From UBA4782 sp034429195 (GTDB lineage: Bacteria; Chloroflexota; Anaerolineae; Anaerolineales; Anaerolineaceae), in contig DAOUGQ010000012.1 of assembly GCA_034429195.1 (NCBI GenBank), positions 120,765 to 184,764 of the forward strand: a stretch of 64,000 bases of DNA, written 5' to 3'. The notes beneath the pieces were generated by a model. It ran no database searches. It was not told the DNA's origin and saw only the letters and a list, made by a program, of their open reading frames with translations. The position numbers and the translations under genes were made by a program. This document shows, piece after piece, positions 54,618 through 63,429 of the stretch (positions within the stretch are counted from its first letter, which is position 1; each line of letters opens with the position of its first letter).

Positions 54618-54623
54618 TATAAT
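54618..54623 (+). promoter_or_regulatory. -10 of urocanase gene
   Basis: TATAAT lies 41 bp before the hutU start in the divergent gap; the -35 is weak. Confidence 0.5.
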
Positions 54624-54664
54624 CACAGCATACGATTTCTATCATTCCGGAGGTAACTATCTCT

Positions 54665-56323
54665 ATGCCCGGTCCTCGAGAAGTACGTGCCCCACGAGGC
54701 ACACAATTGACCTGTAAAAGTTGGCTTACAGAAGCCGCTTATCGTATGATCCAGAATAACCTTGATCCAGAAGTAGCAGAATGCCCCGCAGATTTGGTAG
54801 TTTATGGGGGTAGGGGGCAGGCAGCCCGCAGTTGGGAAGCTTTTGAAGCTATTTTGGAAAGTCTCAAAAACCTGGAAGACGACGAAACATTACTGGTTCA
54901 ATCAGGAAAGCCGGTAGCGATATTTCGCAGTCATCCTGATGCACCACGGGTATTGATCGCTAATTCAAATCTGGTGCCACATTGGGCTACCCAGGAGCAT
55001 TTTGATGAATTAGCTAAACGTGGTTTGATCATGTTTGGCCAGATGACAGCTGGTTCGTGGATATACATTGGTACACAAGGTATTCTTCAGGGTACTTACG
55101 AAACATTAGGCTCTCTCGCGCGACAGCGTGGATGGAGTTCATTAAAGGGGAAATTTGTGCTTACTGCAGGATTGGGTGGTATGGGTGGTGCTCAACCTTT
55201 GGCGATCACTATGAACGAAGGCGTGGGGCTGGTAGTCGAGATCGATCCGGCGCGCGCTCAACGAAGGCTGGAACATCGCTATGTGGATATGGTGGTAAAT
55301 GATTTGGAAGAAGCCATGACCCTGGTAGAAGAAGCCTGCGACAATGGCATTCCAAGATCTATTGGGTTGATCGGGAACGCTGCTGAAATTTATCCCAGGT
55401 TGGCCGCAATGGGAGTCATCCCTGATGTGGTGACTGACCAGACACCAGCCCATGATGTAATGATGTATGTTCCAGCAGGCTTGACGTTAGAAGAAGCGAA
55501 TGACCTGCGTGTTTCCAATCCTGCTGCATATGAGAAACACTCATTGGATTCAATGGCTGATCATGTAAAAGCCATGCTGAAATTCCAAAAGATGGGCGCT
55601 GAAGTTTTTGATTACGGAAACAATTTGCGGCAAAGAGCATTTGATCATGGTGTCAGTGATGCGTTTGAATTTCCTGGTTTTGTTCCTGCGTATATTCGTC
55701 CTCTTTTTTGTGAAGGTAAAGGACCTTTCCGGTGGGTGGCGTTATCTGGCGATCCGGAAGACATTTATCGTACGGATGAAGCCATTCTTGAGCTCTTCCC
55801 CGAAAATGATCATCTGCGTAGATGGATCAAAATGGCAAAAGACCGTGTTCATTTCCAGGGACTACCATCTCGTATTTGTTGGTTAGGATACGGTGAGCGT
55901 GCTAAAGCTGGATTGAAATTTAATGAATTGGTTGCAAATGGCATTGTAAAAGCACCTATTGTGATAGGACGTGACCACCTTGACGCAGGTTCAGTAGCCA
56001 GCCCCAACCGTGAAACCGAAGGGATGTTGGATGGCACTGATGCGGTCAGTGATTGGCCAATCTTGAATGCACTGATCAATGCTGTGAATGGAGCAACCTG
56101 GGTATCTTTCCACCACGGAGGCGGGGTGGGTATTGGCTTCAGCCAGCATGCAGGGCAGGTGATTGTTGCTGATGGAACACCTGAAGCTGCCAAACGTCTG
56201 GAACGGGTACTGACCTCAGATCCAGGTATGGGCGTGGTGCGCCATGTAGACGCAGGCTACCCTGAAGCGATTGCAGCCGCAAAACGCAACGGGATTAAAA
56301 TTCCAATGATGAAGGACCTGTAA
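54665..56323 (+). CDS. hutU: Urocanate hydratase
   Basis: This 552-aa NAD-dependent enzyme converts urocanate to imidazolonepropionate in histidine degradation. Signatures are VYGGRGQAARSW, GLGGMGGAQPLA, the Cys of SRICWLGYGER, and FHHGGGVGIGFSQHAGQV. The length is typical. GGAGG lies 11 nt before the ATG. No hutH or hutI is in the window, so the rest of the pathway lies elsewhere. The next gene starts 4 bp after its stop but is unrelated by function. Confidence 0.97.
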   Translation: MPGPREVRAPRGTQLTCKSWLTEAAYRMIQNNLDPEVAECPADLVVYGGRGQAARSWEAFEAILESLKNLEDDETLLVQSGKPVAIFRSHPDAPRVLIANSNLVPHWATQEHFDELAKRGLIMFGQMTAGSWIYIGTQGILQGTYETLGSLARQRGWSSLKGKFVLTAGLGGMGGAQPLAITMNEGVGLVVEIDPARAQRRLEHRYVDMVVNDLEEAMTLVEEACDNGIPRSIGLIGNAAEIYPRLAAMGVIPDVVTDQTPAHDVMMYVPAGLTLEEANDLRVSNPAAYEKHSLDSMADHVKAMLKFQKMGAEVFDYGNNLRQRAFDHGVSDAFEFPGFVPAYIRPLFCEGKGPFRWVALSGDPEDIYRTDEAILELFPENDHLRRWIKMAKDRVHFQGLPSRICWLGYGERAKAGLKFNELVANGIVKAPIVIGRDHLDAGSVASPNRETEGMLDGTDAVSDWPILNALINAVNGATWVSFHHGGGVGIGFSQHAGQVIVADGTPEAAKRLERVLTSDPGMGVVRHVDAGYPEAIAAAKRNGIKIPMMKDL

Positions 56324-56327
56324 GTTC

Positions 56328-56687
56328 ATGCGAGTCAAGCGGTTGGTGTGGTTTTTCATTGCCATCGCCCTCGGTATTGCAGGGGGAATCGCTTACGGAT
56401 GGCTGGTGAACCCTGTAAAGTATGTTAACACCCCGTTATATTCTTTGCGTGAAGATTACAAAGCAGATTATGTCCTCATGGTTGCTGAAGCATATCAAAA
56501 TGAGCATGACCTGGTGGCTGCCAAAGATGACCTCATGAAGCTGCAAGATGAAAGCCCGGTGAGGTTGGTGCAGCAGGCGGTTATTACTGGCCAAGAATTG
56601 GGTTATAGTAGCCGTGATATTGACTTGCTAGGAAAATTACTCCAAGATCTGCAATCCATTTCTGCTCCTGTTGAGGTAACGCCATGA
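56328..56687 (+). CDS. Short membrane-anchored protein, paralog of the next gene
   Basis: This 119-aa protein has an N-terminal TM helix (about 5-25) and a small helical domain. The segment YGWLVNPVKYVNTPLYSLRED at about 23-43 is shared with the next protein (YAWFINPVSYSNT, then STLRED), so the pair arose by duplication. The function is unknown. It begins 4 bp after hutU and overlaps the next gene by 4 nt (ATGA). Confidence 0.75.
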   Translation: MRVKRLVWFFIAIALGIAGGIAYGWLVNPVKYVNTPLYSLREDYKADYVLMVAEAYQNEHDLVAAKDDLMKLQDESPVRLVQQAVITGQELGYSSRDIDLLGKLLQDLQSISAPVEVTP

Positions 56688-57532
56688 ACGAAAAACGTGG
56701 CTATGGCTTCCTCGTCACAGGTTTAATGGTAGGGTTGGTATTGGGTCTTGTATACGCCTGGTTCATTAACCCAGTTTCATATTCAAACACATCACCGTCG
56801 ACCTTGCGGGAGGATTTTCGTGATCAGTACCGGTTGTTGATCGCTCGATCGTATGCATATAACCAGGACCTGGGAAGATCAGCTGCTCGTATAAATCTAT
56901 TGGGTGATAAGGATCCACAACAGGCATTGGTAAGCCAGGCACAACAATTGTTTGCCAACAATGGAAAACACAATGATGCAGAAGCTCTGGCAGCTTTGGC
57001 AAATGCGTTGGCTGATTTTTCCGACTCTAATCTAGCGCCTACAATTGGAGAAGACAGCCCTACAGAAACACCAGAGCTGACCACATCAACGATTGATACG
57101 GAAAATGTTATTCGTACCGCCACACCTCAACCTGTCACTGAAGGGAAAACCCCTGTACCAACTTTTACTCAACGGGCTGGAGTCACATTGAACCCTGTTG
57201 TTAACTTGCCCTTTGTACTTGACACAAACGAAACAGTTTGTAATCCAAACATTCCAGAAAAATTGCTACAAGTGGAAGTACTGGATGAAAGCGAGAATCC
57301 TCTGGCTGGGGTGCGTATCGCTGTAACATGGGAGGGGGGAGAAGATGTTTTTTACACCGGACTACACCCCGAGATGGGACCTGGATATGCAGATTTTGAG
57401 ATGGATCAAGGGATCGTGTATAGTTTGAAGGTGGGGGATTCCAGCAAGCCGGTTACTGGATTAAGAGTTACCTCATGCAGTAGGGAAGATGGAAGCTCTT
57501 ACCTGGGCGGGGTAAAATTGATTTTCAAGTAG
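56684..57532 (+). CDS. Membrane-anchored protein with Thr/Pro linker and beta-domain
   Basis: This 282-aa protein has an N-terminal TM (about 6-26) followed by the shared NPV-Y-NT-LRED-Y domain to about 110. A Thr/Pro-rich linker (about 120-165) and a C-terminal beta-sandwich-like domain come next (LLQVEVLDESENPLAGVRIAVTWEGGEDVFY). It probably faces outward. It is coupled to the previous gene. A terminator follows at 57566-57590. The function is unknown. Confidence 0.75.
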   Translation: MNEKRGYGFLVTGLMVGLVLGLVYAWFINPVSYSNTSPSTLREDFRDQYRLLIARSYAYNQDLGRSAARINLLGDKDPQQALVSQAQQLFANNGKHNDAEALAALANALADFSDSNLAPTIGEDSPTETPELTTSTIDTENVIRTATPQPVTEGKTPVPTFTQRAGVTLNPVVNLPFVLDTNETVCNPNIPEKLLQVEVLDESENPLAGVRIAVTWEGGEDVFYTGLHPEMGPGYADFEMDQGIVYSLKVGDSSKPVTGLRVTSCSREDGSSYLGGVKLIFK

Positions 57533-57565
57533 GGTTTAAATAATCAAATAGTTTATAACAGAAAT

Positions 57566-57590
57566 AGTGGCACATAATTTGTGCCACTTT
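57566..57590 (+). terminator. Terminator after the paralog pair
   Basis: AGTGGCACA (57566-57574) pairs with TGTGCCACT (57580-57588) around a 5-nt loop, followed by TTAGTTT. Confidence 0.75.
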
Positions 57591-57650
57591 AGTTTAACCC
57601 ATTCATGCAGATTATTTAGAATATCTTGATGTTCAATAGATAAATGGTTC

Positions 57651-57699
57651 TTGACAAATATATCGGGAGGCGATATACTATATATCGTAAGACGATATA
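57651..57699 (+). promoter_or_regulatory. padR promoter with inverted-repeat operator
   Basis: TTGACA (57651-57656) and TATACT (57674-57679) are 17 bp apart. Directly after them, TATATCGT (57681-57688) and ACGATATA (57692-57699) form a perfect inverted repeat placed to block initiation. Further half-sites (TATATCG, CGATATA) lie within the spacer. This fits autoregulation by the PadR protein. Confidence 0.75.
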
Positions 57700-57730
57700 A
57701 CGGAATACGCTATAACGGAAGGGGATATAT

Positions 57731-58054
57731 ATGGTAAATGAAAACAGCAATATTACCCTAACAGAGGCAGTTTACTATATTTTGTTATCTTTGTTGTCGC
57801 CACTACATGGATATGGCATTATGCAAAATGTAGACGTTCTTTCGCGCGGCAGGGTGCGGCTAGCAGCTGGAACTTTATACGGGGCAATCAATGCAATGCT
57901 AGAAAAGGGTTGGATACGGGCGTTGCCAGGTGAAAAGGATAGCCGCAAGAAGGAATATGTTATCACTTCGCCAGGAAAAAAAGTGCTTCTCAACGAAATT
58001 AAACGACTTGAAGAGTTGTTGGACAATGGGAAACGATTAACGGAAGAGGTTTAA
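57731..58054 (+). CDS. PadR family transcriptional regulator
   Basis: This 107-aa winged-helix repressor is of the PadR short (subfamily 2) type: LTEAVYYILLSLLSPLHGYGIMQNV, AAGTLYGAINAMLEKGWI, then RKKEYVITSPGKK. It should bind the inverted repeat at 57681-57699 and repress its own operon. GGAAGGGG precedes the ATG. The DUF2812 gene starts 2 bp after its stop, and this pairing is recurrent in Firmicutes. The inducer is unknown. Confidence 0.93.
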   Translation: MVNENSNITLTEAVYYILLSLLSPLHGYGIMQNVDVLSRGRVRLAAGTLYGAINAMLEKGWIRALPGEKDSRKKEYVITSPGKKVLLNEIKRLEELLDNGKRLTEEV

Positions 58055-58056
58055 GA

Positions 58057-58599
58057 ATGAAAAAAGTGATTCATAAATGGTTTTGGGCATGGGAATTCGA
58101 GAAAGAAGAACAATGGCTCAATAAAATGTCGAATATGGGGCTTCAACTTACAGATGTAAGCATATGCAGGTATGTTTTTGAAGAAGGTAGACCAGGAGAA
58201 TACCAATATAAACTACAAATGCTTGATAATTTACCTGACAACATCGAGAGTCAGCAATATATCAAGTTTTGCGAAGAAACAGGAGTTGAGCATATCGCGA
58301 GCTTGTTACGCTGGGTGTATTTTCGTAAAAAAACGGATGGCAAGAAATTTGAGTTATTTTCGGATATTGATTCAAGGATCAAACATATACGTGGAATCCT
58401 TGTATTACTCTCTGTGCTAACCGGTACAGAGATGTTGATCCTTCTCTCGAATTTAAATAATTTTCTCCACTATAAAGAGCTGGGATTTGGAATAATCGTT
58501 GGTCTGTTATTCGTTGTAACAATGATCTTAGACTATGGTGCAGTCAGGGTATGGATATCTTATCGAAGGTTACAGAAAGAGCGAAATATACATGAGTAA
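58057..58599 (+). CDS. DUF2812 membrane protein, partner of PadR
   Basis: This 180-aa protein starts with the DUF2812 segment KKVIHKWFWAWEFEKEEQWLNKM and has two TM helices at about 110-130 and 137-160. It is cotranscribed with padR (2 bp apart; GAGG inside the padR end). The function is unknown; such pairs are often linked with responses to membrane-active compounds. The gene is AT-richer than its neighbours. Confidence 0.88.
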   Translation: MKKVIHKWFWAWEFEKEEQWLNKMSNMGLQLTDVSICRYVFEEGRPGEYQYKLQMLDNLPDNIESQQYIKFCEETGVEHIASLLRWVYFRKKTDGKKFELFSDIDSRIKHIRGILVLLSVLTGTEMLILLSNLNNFLHYKELGFGIIVGLLFVVTMILDYGAVRVWISYRRLQKERNIHE

Positions 58600-58622
58600 A
58601 AACCGGGACCGGTAGCAATGGT

Positions 58623-58652
58623 AGGGTGTGGTAAAATGAGCGACCACACCCT
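58623..58652. terminator. Hairpin after padR-DUF2812
   Basis: AGGGTGTGGT (58623-58632) pairs perfectly with ACCACACCCT (58643-58652) around a 10-nt loop. No T-tract follows. Confidence 0.5.
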
Positions 58653-58794
58653 GTTACTGTCATATTGGACGAAGCGACCTGTACCACACACATAATATAA
58701 GTTAACATCTTCCCCCGAATTATTTTTCTACAACAGGATAGGAACTCGATTCTGAAGTATCAAGGGGATAATCCCACATCATTATTTATTTATA

Positions 58795-58846
58795 AAATTT
58801 CGATGTGAGATTCTTCGCTACGCTCAGAATGATGAAAAAAGCCATG
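58795..58846. repeat. Degraded dispersed repeat in the 58600-59146 gap
   Basis: GAGATTCTTCGCTACGCTCA followed by GAATGATG matches a common intergenic repeat type found in many bacteria. The rest of the gap to 59092 is AT-rich and holds only a short ORF with no recognisable protein. Confidence 0.5.
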
Positions 58847-59092
58847 AGGTTAATCTCTGGAAGGTCCTCTTGAACAAACAATCGATCTGTTTCCCCTTTG
58901 CTAAACCCCTAAAAACGATTATTGTGAGACTCGCGTTTTTCGTAAGGCGAAGTATTCTATACAAGGTGAAGCATGTTGCGAAGAATTACCCTACTCGCTT
59001 GTGCTTTCTCATTTTTGGACATCGAAAAGGAAAAAGGAATTCTTTTCGTGCTTTTGTGATTTTAGTGGTGAACTTTATACTTTTCTGGCAAC

Positions 59093-59122
59093 AAAAAACT
59101 CCACAGAAGAAATTCTGTGGAG
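59093..59122 (-). terminator. Terminator of the LCP gene
   Basis: CTCCACAGAA (59099-59108) pairs with TTCTGTGGAG (59113-59122) around a 4-nt loop; the minus strand continues TTTTTT. Confidence 0.85.
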
Positions 59123-59146
59123 CTTGGTCTGCATATAATTTTGGTG

Positions 59147-60622
59147 CTAGGGAAGCGGGTTATTGTTTGCCCAATCTTCACCCAGAATAACAATAATATC
59201 TGCGTAGGAATCTGGCTGATAACGGTTGTAGATATTGCTGGTCTGAACTCCCATAAGTTGTGCCATATATCCTGCCGTATAGGGCTTCCCATTCTGAATC
59301 AAAATAATGGAGTTATAGTAAATCTGATCAGCATTTGTCTCTTCGACAATATTCAGCCCTTGACCACGTAAATATTCCGCTGTACGTTGTGCCAAGCCAG
59401 GATCGGAGGTTCCATTTTGGATCGAAATTCGGGCAGCTTCTACTGTTGCCAACCCAATCAGATCCGTCGAACTGCCACTCGTTGCAAGGGCAACCGGACC
59501 CGCAGCTTCGCCATTGGCAAAGATCTCATCGCGTTTCAAGCGGATCTGGTCTAGAATGGGGATCTCAATGGATTGTCCATCATACATGGAGGGTGTAAAG
59601 CAGTTTTGATCAAGAACAGCTTTTTTGATGTTCTTTTCTGGTACATTCATCGCCAATACTGCCAGTTCAACGATTTGCTGTAGATTGAGGTTGGTGTGAA
59701 TGCCTGCTGAAAGCTCCTGGTACATTTGCGGAGCTTTTGAAATAAGTGTAGGCAGCATATTGAAGGTAAGAATCTGATCGCGCACTGCCATGATCACCTG
59801 TTGTTGTCGATCAGCTCGATCATAATCTCCCATACCTGTATGACGATTGCGAGCAAACGCAAGAACTGTAGCTCCATCAAGATTCTGGACACCAGGATAC
59901 AATGTAACTGTATTCCCAGGACCCATAGGATCTACGGTGATTTCTTCACGGATATAAATATCCAATCCGCCCAAAAGGTCGATGAATTTTACAAATGCAT
60001 CAAAATCGATCTGAGCATAATAGTTGATGGGAACACCTATGAACGCTTCTGTTGTTTGAACTGCCAAACCAGCTCCGCCACCTGGCAATTGGTACGATTC
60101 GCCCAAAAAATATGCGGTATTGATTTTGCCATAATCAAATCCTGGAATGTTCACCCAGGCATCACGAGGAATGGAGAGCATACCTGCAGTATTGGAAATT
60201 GGATCCAATGTAAGAAGCATCATAGAATCTGTACGTGGTACACGCCGCTCTGCCGTATCTTCGTAATCCAACCCCATCACCAGAACGGTCACCCGGCTTT
60301 TACCATCCCAGGGCTGAGCTGTTGGTGCTCCAACAGGTTGTAAAGCTACCACTGCTTCGGTACCACTTGGGGTTGCGATTCTTCCTGCGGATACTTCTGG
60401 TGCACCTGGAAGACCTGCAGTCAAGTTCCAGGAACCTACCAGGTTGCGGATGATGTTGAAGGCGACAACCGCAGTAATGACTCCGACAACCACAAAAGCA
60501 GCCAGTAAACCAATTGTCAACCGGTCAAATTTGATATTTTTTCGACCTCGATCACGTTGTGATCGATTTGAAAAACCGTTGTTCTTTGGGCTTTTTGCCA
60601 TTTGTACAGAATTGCGATCCAT
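59147..60622 (-). CDS. LytR-CpsA-Psr (LCP) family protein
   Basis: This 491-aa protein is a single-pass membrane protein (TM about 36-58) with an extracytoplasmic LCP domain (about 90-260) and a LytR_C domain (about 385-490). The catalytic arginines lie in ARNRHTGMGDYDRADRQQQV. LCP enzymes transfer polyprenyl-linked glycopolymers to peptidoglycan or protein. The ATG at 60622 is 6 nt after TACAAT (leaderless) and has no ribosome site. It lies 124 bp downstream of the Trm112-like gene and ends at a strong terminator. Confidence 0.93.
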   Translation of the reverse strand: MDRNSVQMAKSPKNNGFSNRSQRDRGRKNIKFDRLTIGLLAAFVVVGVITAVVAFNIIRNLVGSWNLTAGLPGAPEVSAGRIATPSGTEAVVALQPVGAPTAQPWDGKSRVTVLVMGLDYEDTAERRVPRTDSMMLLTLDPISNTAGMLSIPRDAWVNIPGFDYGKINTAYFLGESYQLPGGGAGLAVQTTEAFIGVPINYYAQIDFDAFVKFIDLLGGLDIYIREEITVDPMGPGNTVTLYPGVQNLDGATVLAFARNRHTGMGDYDRADRQQQVIMAVRDQILTFNMLPTLISKAPQMYQELSAGIHTNLNLQQIVELAVLAMNVPEKNIKKAVLDQNCFTPSMYDGQSIEIPILDQIRLKRDEIFANGEAAGPVALATSGSSTDLIGLATVEAARISIQNGTSDPGLAQRTAEYLRGQGLNIVEETNADQIYYNSIILIQNGKPYTAGYMAQLMGVQTSNIYNRYQPDSYADIIVILGEDWANNNPLP

Positions 60623-60628
60623 AGGCTA

Positions 60629-60634
60629 ATTGTA
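60629..60634 (-). promoter_or_regulatory. Leaderless promoter -10 of the LCP gene
   Basis: TACAAT on the minus strand ends 6 nt before the ATG at 60622; the linker TAGCCT has no Shine-Dalgarno. Confidence 0.55.
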
Positions 60635-60745
60635 ATCCATTTCTTCTGACGGAATCAGGAATACCTGCGCTTTTTGATGCAACAATGATGCCAGATTGAT
60701 TGGTGATAATGGTTGAATAAATAAAGCGCTAGAGTATTTTCTTTT

Positions 60746-60973
60746 TCAGTCAATTGCTGGAGGTGGTACTGGCAGATCGCTGGCTGGTGTATTCATCCAT
60801 TTTTCCCCTTCATCAACTAACATTACAGGAATGTCTTCAATGATGGGATATTTGCGATTACATTCAGTACATAGCAACCAGGATTCTTTGTATACTTCGA
60901 GAGCGCCGCCATTTTCATGTTCCCGAACACAAACAGGGCAACGTAGAATTTCGAGTAAATCAGGTTGAACCAT
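60746..60973 (-). CDS. Trm112-like small zinc-ribbon protein
   Basis: This 75-aa protein has two Cys pairs (CPVC, then CTEC) in the pattern ILRCPVC-...-LLCTECNRKYPIIEDIPVML of the Trm112 family, which supports methyltransferases by zinc-dependent stabilisation. The start at 60973 has GGAGG 6 nt upstream; the longer frame to 61024 is rejected. It lies 47 bp after the VanW gene. The methyltransferase partner is not in the neighbourhood. Confidence 0.88.
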   Translation of the reverse strand: MVQPDLLEILRCPVCVREHENGGALEVYKESWLLCTECNRKYPIIEDIPVMLVDEGEKWMNTPASDLPVPPPAID

Positions 60974-61020
60974 AGAGCCTCCAAAACGCTTTGACAAATT
61001 GTACCATAGCATGCAGGGAT

Positions 61021-62904
61021 TCATTCTTCTGATGAATCTTCTGGTGGCGGCATATCTGGTGTGCCAGGTCCATATTCGTACACAGCCTGCCAGGGTTGAT
61101 ATTGTGTAAAGAAGGAGTCCTGGAAATAAATCGCACCGTCTTTGTAAACCGTTCGCTTAACAGTAATGTCTGCCCCTTGTGCGGAATAATCAACCTGACG
61201 AACTTCTCCAGTAGGGAGATCCGGATTTTCTCGATAAAGGGGTTTAGGGGCTTCGACAGTATTCACTGGTCCGGTTGTCGACCATTCGACACTGCGTCCG
61301 TCATAGGTTGAATAAAATTTCCAGGTGATTGAGCTACTGCCAGGGTAGACATACGTTTCCATCAACAACCAGTAAGGGGTATCGTTGACAAATTTCAGAT
61401 CGACAATTGGAGCATAGACTGTGGCATCCAACCCGGCCAGATTTGGGTCAATAGCACCTCCTGCCACTCTTTCATAATAGCTCACACGGTAAGCGTGAGC
61501 ATACCGTTCTGTAATCGGGAATCCAGCAAAAAAGGCAGCCCGGAAAAGCGTTGTACTCACCTGGCACACACCTCCACCTACGCCTTTGATCGTTTGATTG
61601 CCATAGATGATCAGAGCTTCAGCGTACCCATTTTCAAGACTGATATCGCCCAAAGCAGAAGCCATCGAGAAGGTTTCACCAGGTGCCACAAGCAATCCAT
61701 GAAACTGGCTGGCGGCTGCCTGAATATTTTGCACACGTTCAGCACTGGAGCCATAGAAATAGGATGTCTCACTATGAACCAATTCGGTGATACCAAGTTG
61801 TTCTCCCGTCATCGAATCGGTGATTTGTGGATCGGTGAAATTGAATACCAGTTCAATATTGTGCTTACCCTCCATTAACTGCTTTTGGATAGTCTTGATG
61901 CTTTCTTCAATATTGAGATCACGACCGATGGTGGCGCTTTTGATCACTTCAAGCTGGCGAGTATCGTCATTGAACATAAAACGAGTATTTTGCGGAGCAA
62001 GATACAGGTCAGGTTGTAAATTTGTTAAATACTCACGAAGTACTTCTGTTTTTACAGATACCTGATAAAGCGAAGAACCATTCGTTTGCACTACCTCGAA
62101 TGCCAGCATTTTTGAAAGGTCTTCAGGAGTGAATATCCAGGGACCCTGAGAATCAGGTTGCCCTGAAGGCATACTCAATGTGAGGTTCTCACCGAGCAAT
62201 TTTTTTACCAGTTCAACTTGCTCATCAACATTGATAATCACAGGATGAGTTTCTTGAACCACGAGTTGAACCAATCCATCCTGTAATGTGGCGATCTGTG
62301 AAGTTATGTTTGCCATTGATGCGGTGTGATCCAGGCATAATCCACTGATGCCAGGTGAAATTCTGACAGTTGTTCCATCAATTTGAATTGAGGGTTCTTC
62401 CAGGGGACGATTGATCTCTGTTGCGATCTGGTCGAGGTAGGTAAATGTCATCCGTTGATCAAAAATTAAAATTGGTGAGAGATTGACTCTCTTTTTCCGT
62501 GATGCCAATTGAAGATCTAGCCGATTGAAAAGGTTCCCTGTTCGACCAATTGCAAAAGCAGCACGAGATGAACTTTCGCTATCCAGCATTACTCCAAGCT
62601 GTGAAGGAGATAATAGCCAGCTTTTATCTGCATATTGCAAAACTAAACGTCCGGTCAAAGGGTATGTAAGTGTTGATTCTATTTTATCCCTTGCATCTGC
62701 TACAGTTAGTCCTCCAACTGGTATACCTGCAACCTGAACGCCCGGGAAGATACGCCCGGCGTACCAGAATTGATACCCAAGAGTAATAACCAACACCATC
62801 ATACCAAATACCGCAACAGCCAAGAGAATGCCAAAAAGGGCATACTCCATCTGGAATTTGCGGGGATGAATCTTGTTGGGTTCTGTTATCAATCGAGTTT
62901 GCAT
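61021..62904 (-). CDS. VanW family protein with peptidoglycan-binding-like repeats
   Basis: This 627-aa protein has an N-terminal TM (about 21-44) and two PG_binding_4-like domains (about 60-340). The VanW domain contains GVGGGVCQVSTTLFRAAFFAG and ERYAHAYRVSYYE. A C-terminal G5-like beta-rich tail ends in an acidic Pro stretch. It is extracytoplasmic and linked to cell-wall biology, though VanW's exact role is unknown. TATAAT at 62915-62920 ends 10 nt before the ATG, so the 5' leader would be only about 3-4 nt. Confidence 0.92.
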   Translation of the reverse strand: MQTRLITEPNKIHPRKFQMEYALFGILLAVAVFGMMVLVITLGYQFWYAGRIFPGVQVAGIPVGGLTVADARDKIESTLTYPLTGRLVLQYADKSWLLSPSQLGVMLDSESSSRAAFAIGRTGNLFNRLDLQLASRKKRVNLSPILIFDQRMTFTYLDQIATEINRPLEEPSIQIDGTTVRISPGISGLCLDHTASMANITSQIATLQDGLVQLVVQETHPVIINVDEQVELVKKLLGENLTLSMPSGQPDSQGPWIFTPEDLSKMLAFEVVQTNGSSLYQVSVKTEVLREYLTNLQPDLYLAPQNTRFMFNDDTRQLEVIKSATIGRDLNIEESIKTIQKQLMEGKHNIELVFNFTDPQITDSMTGEQLGITELVHSETSYFYGSSAERVQNIQAAASQFHGLLVAPGETFSMASALGDISLENGYAEALIIYGNQTIKGVGGGVCQVSTTLFRAAFFAGFPITERYAHAYRVSYYERVAGGAIDPNLAGLDATVYAPIVDLKFVNDTPYWLLMETYVYPGSSSITWKFYSTYDGRSVEWSTTGPVNTVEAPKPLYRENPDLPTGEVRQVDYSAQGADITVKRTVYKDGAIYFQDSFFTQYQPWQAVYEYGPGTPDMPPPEDSSEE

Positions 62905-62914
62905 AATGCTATTA

Positions 62915-62920
62915 ATTATA
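62915..62920 (-). promoter_or_regulatory. -10 of VanW gene, very short leader
   Basis: TATAAT on the minus strand ends 10 nt before the VanW ATG, giving a near-leaderless message without a ribosome site. Confidence 0.55.
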
Positions 62921-63159
62921 GACCATCAATGTAGAGATTATTTTCGTTGAAAACCGAATTATTGAGCATATAACCTGAACGAAGAAGGTGCAGGAAAGGT
63001 TCCAAAGCAACAACTAATATTGATGATAAAGAATAGGTAAAGATAGGGTAAAATATTTGAGCAATATTGATCTTTACGAATGTCTCAGTGGTGTGAGAGT
63101 GGTTGGATAAAAGGAAAAACAAAAAGAAAACCAATTTTAAAATTGGTACCCCAATTCCC

Positions 63160-63187
63160 TTGACAGAATATGTGGACGCGATATAAT
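63160..63187 (+). promoter_or_regulatory. rRNA operon promoter P1
   Basis: A perfect TTGACA (63160-63165) and perfect TATAAT (63182-63187) are 16 bp apart, about 410 bp before the 16S gene. The gap 62921-63159 holds nothing recognisable. Confidence 0.85.
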
Positions 63188-63309
63188 CCAACCCGCTGCC
63201 TCAAACGGGCAGGTTTCGCCGAAAAGGCAAACACTTAACAACAGAACATAGTTCCCAGCTTTGCCGCTCCTGGGTTTTGTGAAAACAAAAAAGAAAGTGG
63301 AAAAACCAC

Positions 63310-63338
63310 TTGACAAGAAAAGGATACTCGGTTACAAT
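63310..63338 (+). promoter_or_regulatory. rRNA operon promoter P2
   Basis: TTGACA (63310-63315) and TACAAT (63333-63338) are 17 bp apart, 145 bp after P1, forming a tandem rRNA promoter. Confidence 0.8.
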
Positions 63339-63429
63339 TTGGTTCCTAACTTGCGATCTCGCTGAATGCAGATCTTGAAAACCGAATAATTCCTTGAGGC
63401 CATTTCCGCAGGGAAATCGTTTTTAGAGG

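Noticed and set aside
54538..54702. N-terminal extension of the ATL protein
   Set aside because: It would run across the divergent promoter region and into the hutU start, and adds residues not in the family.
54665..57532. Histidine-utilisation operon around hutU
   Set aside because: The genes after hutU are unrelated anchored proteins; hutH, hutI and hutG are absent.
58870..59190. 106-aa plus-strand ORF in the padR-LCP gap
   Set aside because: Low-complexity basic/hydrophobic sequence, overlaps the LCP terminator and gene end, no homologous features, begins beside a degraded repeat.
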